A program made the translations under genes and the position numbers. 9,321 bases of DNA from assembly GCA_016195615.1 (NCBI GenBank), contig JACPZF010000026.1:1-9321 (forward strand), read 5' to 3'. Origin of the DNA: Candidatus Gottesmanbacteria bacterium (GTDB lineage: Bacteria; Patescibacteriota; Microgenomatia; JACPZF01). How positions within the stretch are numbered: the stretch's first letter is position 1; every line of letters begins with the position of its first letter. A model generated the notes under the pieces. The model made no database searches. It saw nothing but the letters and a program-made list of their open reading frames with translations, and had not been told where the DNA came from. Of this stretch, positions 5,279-9,321 are shown one piece after another.

Positions 5279-5602
5279 TTACTGTAGAATCTTATTTATC
5301 TCTGCCGCTAGCGCTTCCTTGGGTCTAAATCCTACCAAGGTTGATACCACCTGACCGCCTTTGAAAATAATTAAGGTCGGAATACTCATGACGCCGTATT
5401 TTTGGGCCGTTTCGGTGCTGGTATCCACATCCAACTCGCCTACTTTTAATTTTCCTTTATATTCTTTAGCCAATTCTTCCACGATCGGAGCAATCATTTT
5501 GCACGGACCGCACCAATCGGCATAAAAATCTACCAAGACGGGAAGATCCGATTTTAAAACTTCGGCTTCAAAATTAGCATCAGTAAAAATAATTCCTGAC
5601 AT
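5279..5602 (-). CDS. trxA: Thioredoxin
   Basis: Cytoplasmic thiol-disulfide reductant, the likely substrate of the downstream TrxB. 107 residues, the usual length. Active site WCGPCK (residues 30-35) preceded by VDFYAD, buried Asp25, cis-Pro75 in MSIPTL, then FKGGQVV and the closing helix. There is no signal peptide. The start is set by AAAGGAG four bases before the ATG and by the family's N-terminus. It follows lgt by 45 bases and precedes trxB by 123 bases on the same strand. Confidence 0.97.
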   Translation of the reverse strand: MSGIIFTDANFEAEVLKSDLPVLVDFYADWCGPCKMIAPIVEELAKEYKGKLKVGELDVDTSTETAQKYGVMSIPTLIIFKGGQVVSTLVGFRPKEALAAEINKILQ

Positions 5603-5606
5603 AAAT

Positions 5607-5613
5607 CTCCTTT
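5607..5613 (-). promoter_or_regulatory. Ribosome binding site of trxA
   Basis: AAAGGAG on the minus strand, four bases before the ATG. A TATAAG lies directly upstream and could be a -10 box, but I find no convincing -35 with it. Confidence 0.65.
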
Positions 5614-5626
5614 CTTATAAGTAGCT

Positions 5627-5645
5627 TAGGTAACGTAAGTACCTA
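5627..5645. repeat. Small inverted repeat between lgt and trxA
   Basis: TAGGTA (5627-5632) and TACCTA (5640-5645) with a 7-base loop. It is too weak and lacks a T-run on the transcribed side, so it could be a protein site, an RNA processing hairpin, or chance. Confidence 0.3.
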
Positions 5646-5647
5646 TT

Positions 5648-6421
5648 TTACATTAAAGACTTCCCTGTTGGCGATACCCTTTTTCTTACCAGCCACAAAC
5701 CAACAGCAATAAGCAACAAGCTGATAATCTGCGCGACTTTTATCCCGCCAACTTCTGCTGTATCAAATCTTAAAAACTCAAAAAAGAATCTTCCCAGTCC
5801 GTACCAAAAAGCATAAAAACCGGTTAAAAGGCCAGTGTTTGGTTCCCGAGTCGCCAGATGTTTTTCTATAAAAATCAGCAATGTAAATCCTACCAATACC
5901 CATAGGCTTTCGTAACCAAAAGTGGGATGAAAATAGCTGTAATTTTTCCAATACTCGGGTCTAAAATTGGGGGGAATAAACCATTTCCAGGGTAAATTGG
6001 TCGGCCCTCCAAACGCTTCGTGATTAAAAAAATTTCCCCATCTTCCTATCGCCTGCCCGATCGCCAAAGACGGCATGAGAAAATCGAGTAAATTTGAAAT
6101 TTGTCCGCCAGCTGGCGGATTGAAATTTGAAATTTTCTTATAGACTATTAACCCCACTATTCCTCCCCCCACGGCCCCATACACCCCGAGTCCCCCATTC
6201 CAAACCGCCGGAATCTGACTCAAATGTTGACTGTAGTATTCCCATTTATCTAAAACATGATAAAGCCTCGCCCCAATAATGCCTAGAGGAACTGTAAGAA
6301 GAAATAAATTTTCTAAATCCGAAGCTTCCAGTTGGTATTTTTTCCGGCGCCAGAAACCCACTAAATAACCAGCCAACATTGCCAAAGCAATAACTATTCC
6401 GTAGGGTTTTAGCGAAAACAT
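5648..6421 (-). CDS. lgt: Prolipoprotein diacylglyceryl transferase
   Basis: Moves diacylglycerol from phosphatidylglycerol to the lipobox Cys of prolipoproteins, in the cytoplasmic membrane. 257 residues, with several membrane segments (about 5-22, 40-55, 78-95, 115-130, 172-187, 200-217, 228-245). Family motifs: GARLYHV (50-56), NGGLGVYGAVGGG (75-87), the signature GQAIGRWGNFFNHEAFG (122-138; R127, N130, E135), HPTFGYESLW (165-174) and GRFFFEFLR (210-218). The position held by His in E. coli (SFHGG) is Tyr81, which I recall as common elsewhere. Residues 97-110 (ISNFNPPAGGQISN) are an insertion coded by a palindromic repeat in a cytoplasmic or periplasmic loop. It follows the aminotransferase gene by 24 bases, with no clear ribosome site. 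Confidence 0.95.
   Translation of the reverse strand: MFSLKPYGIVIALAMLAGYLVGFWRRKKYQLEASDLENLFLLTVPLGIIGARLYHVLDKWEYYSQHLSQIPAVWNGGLGVYGAVGGGIVGLIVYKKISNFNPPAGGQISNLLDFLMPSLAIGQAIGRWGNFFNHEAFGGPTNLPWKWFIPPNFRPEYWKNYSYFHPTFGYESLWVLVGFTLLIFIEKHLATREPNTGLLTGFYAFWYGLGRFFFEFLRFDTAEVGGIKVAQIISLLLIAVGLWLVRKRVSPTGKSLM
6090..6135. repeat. Palindrome flanked by direct repeats, inserted in lgt
   Basis: The core TCCGCCAGCTGGCGGA (6104-6119) is a perfect 16-bp palindrome. It is flanked by the 13-base direct repeat AAATTTGAAATTT (6090-6102 and 6123-6135). The unit reads in frame as ISNFNPPAGGQISN in Lgt. The layout, palindrome between direct repeats, resembles a miniature mobile element with a target duplication, although the flanks are themselves an internally repeated AAATTTG. 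Confidence 0.8.
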
Positions 6422-6441
6422 TTAAGGTATTTAATTTTTTA

Positions 6442-6473
6442 TTCTTTAATTCTTTAATTCGTTAATTCGTTCT
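6442..6473. repeat. Period-8 repeat TTCTTTAA at the aminotransferase/lgt junction
   Basis: TTCTTTAA, TTCTTTAA, TTCGTTAA and TTCGTTCT follow each other in steps of eight bases. They code for the last residues of the aminotransferase (RINELKN) and supply its stop codon, so the protein's extra C-terminal tail is probably translated repeat. Confidence 0.6.
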
Positions 6474-7669
6474 CTTTTACGATATTCTTCTATCCCCATT
6501 CCCAACAACTCAATTGCCCTTTTTAATTTCTTTTCTTCCAAAACATAAGCGATGCGGATTTCATCTTTGCCCAGTTTTGCTGAGGAATAAAAACCAGATG
6601 CCGGCGCAATCATCACGGTCTCATGACGATTTGAAAAGTCGTTGAGTAAAAATTTGGCAAAATCGTCGCTGTCAGAAACGGGAATTTTGGGCATGATGTA
6701 AAATGCACCCTCGGGAATTTGAAACGAAACTCCGGGTATTTTTTTAAGCTCGCTAACTACCACGTCTCGTCTTTTTTGATAAATTTTTTTAATTTTTTCG
6801 GTATAAGCTTTATGATCTCTTAGTATTTCGCAAACGGCTAATTGCTCCATCGTGGCAACCGAAAGTCGGCCTTGACCAAAGCGCAAAATGGCGCTCATTA
6901 CGTCTTTATTTTTACTAACGACTGACCCAACTCTTGCCCCGCAGCTGTTAAATCTTTTGGAAACGCTATCGCAAATTATTAGGCGGTCTCTAATTTTTTT
7001 AAAAGAAAAAAAAGGCGTCACTTTTTGATTGTCAAAAACAATTTCCTGATAGGTTTCGTCAGAAATAATAAAGAGATTATGTTTAAGGGCGATTTCCACC
7101 AAGGTTTGGGTTTCGCTCTTGGTATATAAAGTCCCGGTAGGATTATTGGGGTTGCATAAAAGGATGGCTTTGGTTTTTTTGGTAATGGCTTTTTCGATTA
7201 ATTCTCGCTTTGGCAAATGATAACCGGTCTCTACCTCGGTTTTAATCGGTTTAATTTTAATATTCCCCATTCCGGCAATAATGGCGTAGCTGGTGTAAAA
7301 GGGTTCTAAGAGTAAAAGCTCGTCGCCTGGGTCGCAAATACTAAAAAAGACAAACAGGAGCCCTTCAGAACCGCCGGAAGTCACAATGATATCATCTAAA
7401 TCCAAATCAATGCCTTTGTTATGGTAGAATTTTTGCCAAGCGTAAACAGCTTCTTTCATTCCCTGCGACGGCGCGTATTCCAAAGTCTGGCGGTCAAAAT
7501 TTCTAATATACCTCGTAATGGAAGGAGGCGTTGGTAAATCGGGCTGGCCAATGTTTAAATGGTAAATTTTAATACCTCGTTTTTTAGCTCGATCCGCCAA
7601 AGGCGTCAATTTTCTAATCGCCGACGCCGGCGTATTTTGCGCTCTTTGGGAAATTGTTAGCCTACCCAT
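6446..7669 (-). CDS. PLP-dependent class I/II aminotransferase (aspartate-type)
   Basis: Transfers an amino group between an amino acid and a 2-oxo acid; the natural substrate is not certain, with aspartate the first guess. 407 residues, fold-type I. Motifs: LNIGQPDLPTP (38-48), TSGGSEG (97-103), YTSYAI (125-130), CNPNNPTG (172-179), ISDETY (202-207) and the Schiff-base lysine K238 in DSVSKRFNSCGARVG, where the Cys-Gly-Ala-Arg variant replaces the more common TGWRIG form. Also R372 in IRIAY, for the substrate carboxylate. The C-terminal tail RKRERINELKN extends past the family end and is coded by a repeat. It lies eight bases downstream of the membrane-protein gene without a ribosome site, so it is probably co-transcribed from the promoter at 8227-8255. 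Confidence 0.93.
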   Translation of the reverse strand: MGRLTISQRAQNTPASAIRKLTPLADRAKKRGIKIYHLNIGQPDLPTPPSITRYIRNFDRQTLEYAPSQGMKEAVYAWQKFYHNKGIDLDLDDIIVTSGGSEGLLFVFFSICDPGDELLLLEPFYTSYAIIAGMGNIKIKPIKTEVETGYHLPKRELIEKAITKKTKAILLCNPNNPTGTLYTKSETQTLVEIALKHNLFIISDETYQEIVFDNQKVTPFFSFKKIRDRLIICDSVSKRFNSCGARVGSVVSKNKDVMSAILRFGQGRLSVATMEQLAVCEILRDHKAYTEKIKKIYQKRRDVVVSELKKIPGVSFQIPEGAFYIMPKIPVSDSDDFAKFLLNDFSNRHETVMIAPASGFYSSAKLGKDEIRIAYVLEEKKLKRAIELLGMGIEEYRKRERINELKN

Positions 7670-7677
7670 ACTAATTG

Positions 7678-8220
7678 TTATTTTAAGGCAAAAGTTGTTA
7701 GAAGGATAAAAAAGATTACCATTACAGCTACATAAATCTTTTGCCGATCTGATGTTAGCGAAACATTAAGCCGATAAAACCAGCCTTTATCTAATTCCCC
7801 GATTTCCCTAACTTCCTTAACTTGCTTAGTCAGCAGACTAAGAAGGGCCGTTAAAACCAAAGCCTGGCCAAAGACGCTTCCTGAGGAAGTAGTAATAAAA
7901 AGCGCAAAAACATAAAATATCACCTGGAAAAAAATCGTGTGAAAAGTCAAATTTTTAATCTCGCCGGTACGCTCAAAAACCGTCTTTATCCCCTTAATTA
8001 CCCCAAATTCCCTCATTATTTTCCTCACATCCTGTGCTACCGGCAATTCCGGCTGGACCAAAAAAACCTGGAATAAATAATCGGTTTCTAAAATCACCGC
8101 TCCCAAAAGTCCGCCGAGCCACAAAGGAATTAACGAAAGATCGATTTTAAAACGAAGCAGGGACAGAAAAAAAAGAAAAACAACGGTAATAGTAATTTGG
8201 TCAACAACTTTTTTCTGCAT
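7678..8220 (-). CDS. Multi-pass membrane protein of unknown function
   Basis: 180 residues with hydrophobic segments at about 9-23, 29-50, 93-112, 115-131 and 162-178, so four or five membrane passes. Between the second and third lies a charged stretch (VAQDVRKIMREFGVIKGIKT). LILETDYLF-like and NLTFHTIFFQVIFYVFALF are distinctive, but I do not recognise the family. It is first in the run leading to the aminotransferase, Lgt and thioredoxin genes. The ATG has no Shine-Dalgarno site and lies six bases from a -10 box, so the mRNA should be leaderless. The nested inverted repeats upstream overlap its -35, suggesting repressor control. Confidence 0.75.
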   Translation of the reverse strand: MQKKVVDQITITVVFLFFLSLLRFKIDLSLIPLWLGGLLGAVILETDYLFQVFLVQPELPVAQDVRKIMREFGVIKGIKTVFERTGEIKNLTFHTIFFQVIFYVFALFITTSSGSVFGQALVLTALLSLLTKQVKEVREIGELDKGWFYRLNVSLTSDRQKIYVAVMVIFFILLTTFALK

Positions 8221-8226
8221 TATTTA

Positions 8227-8255
8227 ATTAAAGCAGAATCGAAATATACAAACAA
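8227..8255 (-). promoter_or_regulatory. Promoter giving a leaderless mRNA for the 180-aa gene and run
   Basis: Minus-strand -35 TTGTTT (8250-8255), 17-base spacer, -10 TTTAAT (8227-8232), then six bases to the ATG. The -35 is weak but touches an inverted repeat, as expected of a regulated promoter. Confidence 0.5.
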
Positions 8256-8292
8256 GTACCCGTCTCAAGATGAGTTACGTACTTGTACGTAA
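8252..8292. promoter_or_regulatory. Overlapping inverted repeats, possible operator
   Basis: Two structures share bases. The first is ACAAGTAC (8252-8259) with GTACTTGT (8279-8286), nested around CTCA/TGAG (8264-8267, 8271-8274), all centred on 8269. The second is TTACGTAC/GTACGTAA (8275-8282, 8285-8292), perfect 8-bp arms two bases apart. They lie between divergent promoters, overlap the minus-strand -35 and share the word GTACTTGT. This fits a dimeric regulator's binding site, or two mutually exclusive hairpins. Confidence 0.55.
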
Positions 8293-8315
8293 TAGCATTC
8301 ATAAATACTACCATA

Positions 8316-8344
8316 TTGACATGTTTAGTTTAATTTAGTAAAAA
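8316..8344 (+). promoter_or_regulatory. Promoter for the decayed plus-strand gene
   Basis: Perfect TTGACA (8316-8321), 17-base spacer, TAAAAA (8339-8344), then five bases to the ATG at 8350, again leaderless geometry. That the promoter is intact while the gene is broken suggests recent decay or sequence errors. Confidence 0.5.
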
Positions 8345-8349
8345 AAGTC

Positions 8350-9076
8350 ATGATTAATTTTATAAATCCGTGTAAAATCGTAACCATAATCGTTAATAAC
8401 ATTTATCGTTTATTCCTTATTGTCTTTTCTTTCGTATTTACTCGATTGGACGATGATCTTTATGTTAGAGAAATAAAAGACAACAATAATTTGGCTAAAA
8501 TTCAAAAGGAAATAACGGGTGCGCGAAAACTTCTGTAAATTTATAAATTAGAGGCGGATTTAATCAAAAAAGATTTTGATATTATCGCCTATAAACCCGC
8601 CACTTTGCTGCAATACCTTCGCTCCTCTTAAAAGACTTACTTCCGCTCCGGGATCGGAACGGCTTCGCGATGGGATATTTTTTAAAAACTTACGATTACA
8701 TCCCGGGAGTGGGTTACGTTTACACCTGCGGATTTTTTCTTAAACCCTGGTAAATTCTCCTCCAGGATCGCCTGTCGGCAGATATCTGTTGGTTTCGTTA
8801 AATTTTTTGTTTGTTTACGCTATAGCGTAAACTTGTCAAAAATTATTTAGTGGATGAGGTTCCGAGACTGCCCGCCCGCCGCCGCCTTGCGGTGATCATG
8901 ATGCCGCTGAAGAAATTTTAAAGAATAATGATGGTATGGTCGTAGTTGAAGATAAAAATGTTACCTACGTTGATAATTCCTCCACCTGATGAGTGGTTTT
9001 TCTCGAAACCCAAAACTCCGAAATTGCCAAAACCCAAAAACAAATCTTCAATATTTTATGGAGGATGGCGAAATAG
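8350..9076 (+). pseudogene. Decayed gene, possibly a TrmB-like regulator by its C-terminus
   Basis: Coding-like pieces lie end to end in three frames. Frame 1, from the ATG at 8350, runs through LDDDLYVREIKDNNN and EITGARKLL to a TAA (8536-8538), continues in the same frame as IYKLEADLIKKDFDIIA and stops at TAA (8629-8631). Frame 3 takes over with LLPLRDRNGFAMGYFLKTY, ending at TAA (8751-8753). Frame 2 carries DAAEEILKNNDGMVVVED, two TGA codons (8987-8992), then FLETQNSEIAKTQKQIFNIL, ending in TAG at 9074-9076, two bases from the convergent ATPase gene. The last part, IAKTQKxIFxxxW, recalls the C-terminus of TrmB-type regulators in CPR genomes; that is a guess from memory. About 240 codons if restored. 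Decay or poor sequence are both possible. Confidence 0.6.
8813..8832. repeat. Perfect 20-bp palindrome
   Basis: Half-site GTTTACGCTA followed directly by its reverse complement, with no spacer. It lies in the least coding-like part of the decayed gene, between two frame switches, so it may mark an inserted repeat that helped to break the gene. Confidence 0.75.
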
Positions 9077-9078
9077 CG

Positions 9079-9321
9079 CTACAGCTGAAACGGATAAATC
9101 ACTTTGGGAAAACGGCAATATTTTTGGGAAACGACATAAAATTGGTCAATTTTTAGCCTTTGTGATAATCTTTCCAGTCTTTTAACATCGCCTGTCACGG
9201 CTTGGATTTTTACTTCCAGGGCCAGGTTTTTTTTATCTTTTTCCACGATAAAGTCAATTTCTGCCCTGGCTTTGGTTTGATAAAAATAAATTTTATCGAA
9301 ATGGCTTTGCAGCAGATTAAA
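9079..9321 (-). CDS. DUF4143-type ATP-binding protein, C-terminal end only
   Basis: Open from the right edge (9321) to TAG at 9079-9081, 80 residues, with no start in the window. The core IYFYQTKARAEIDFIVEKD, followed by NLALEVKI, matches the C-terminal domain of AAA-type ATPases with DUF4143: an aromatic strand, then the AExDFI...LEVK arrangement of acidic and lysine residues typical of PD-(D/E)XK-like folds. The N-terminal ATPase half (Walker motifs) would lie beyond the window. Such ATPases are often solitary or near mobile and toxin-antitoxin genes; their substrate is unknown. It converges with the decayed gene, two bases apart. Confidence 0.75.
   Translation of the reverse strand, partial: FNLLQSHFDKIYFYQTKARAEIDFIVEKDKKNLALEVKIQAVTGDVKRLERLSQRLKIDQFYVVSQKYCRFPKVIYPFQL

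Noticed and set aside
8855..8905. GC-rich CCGCC cluster with TGATCA as a REP/BIME-type element
   Set aside because: Only short imperfect pairing (CCGC/GCGG) and a 6-8-bp palindrome are present; not enough to separate it from chance.
8946..9185. 79-codon plus-strand frame
   Set aside because: It overlaps the end of the decayed gene in a different frame and then runs antisense to the DUF4143-type gene, both of which explain the region better.
1..9321. TGA read as an amino acid (genetic code 25 or 4)
   Set aside because: Glycine- and tryptophan-bearing conserved proteins (GdhA, TrxB, Lgt, aminotransferase) are complete without a single internal TGA. If TGA were sense, several would be expected. 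TGA codons occur only in already broken frames.

Overview
The window looks like a piece of a Patescibacteria (Candidate Phyla Radiation) genome, probably of the Parcubacteria/Microgenomates kind. This is inferred from four things. Genes are compact and nearly all on one strand. All twelve gene ends that can be read stop in TAA or TAG. Several genes start directly at a promoter with no Shine-Dalgarno site. Most tellingly, conserved housekeeping proteins carry short in-frame insertions encoded by dispersed simple or palindromic repeats, a habit I associate with CPR genomes. The family assignments are from motif recognition only; no search was run.

Layout, left to right. Positions 1-230 hold a minus-strand small gene with a good promoter and ribosome site, but its frame is broken and it runs off the left edge. 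Positions 335-644 hold two overlapping minus-strand membrane micro-proteins (73 aa, then 31 aa). Positions 739-3893 are a minus-strand run, transcribed right to left: an FAD/NAD(P) ferredoxin-reductase-like flavoprotein, glutamate dehydrogenase, a NYN/LabA-type nuclease-fold protein and a membrane-anchored beta-rich protein. A divergent 56-aa CxxCxC protein lies at 3965-4135 (+). Positions 4151-8220 are a second minus-strand run: a multi-pass membrane protein, a class I aminotransferase, Lgt (prolipoprotein diacylglyceryl transferase), thioredoxin and thioredoxin reductase. Positions 8221-8349 are a divergent control region with nested inverted repeats. Positions 8350-9076 hold the remains of a plus-strand gene broken by stops and frameshifts. 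Positions 9079-9321 hold the C-terminal end of a DUF4143-type ATPase on the minus strand, cut by the right edge.

Functional picture. The intact genes centre on amino-group metabolism (glutamate dehydrogenase and an aspartate-type aminotransferase) and on NAD(P)H/flavin/thiol redox (FNR-like protein, TrxA, TrxB, and possibly the Cys-rich 56-aa protein between two flavoproteins). Lgt handles lipoprotein maturation. Glutamate dehydrogenase and the aminotransferase could couple ammonium/2-oxoglutarate to transamination, and TrxB would reduce TrxA.

The most unusual content is the set of repeat-derived in-frame insertions: four in glutamate dehydrogenase (two repeat families), one in TrxB and one in Lgt. 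Related AT-rich repeats sit at gene junctions, and a 20-bp perfect palindrome lies inside the decayed gene. I see no tRNA, rRNA, CRISPR array or insertion sequence.
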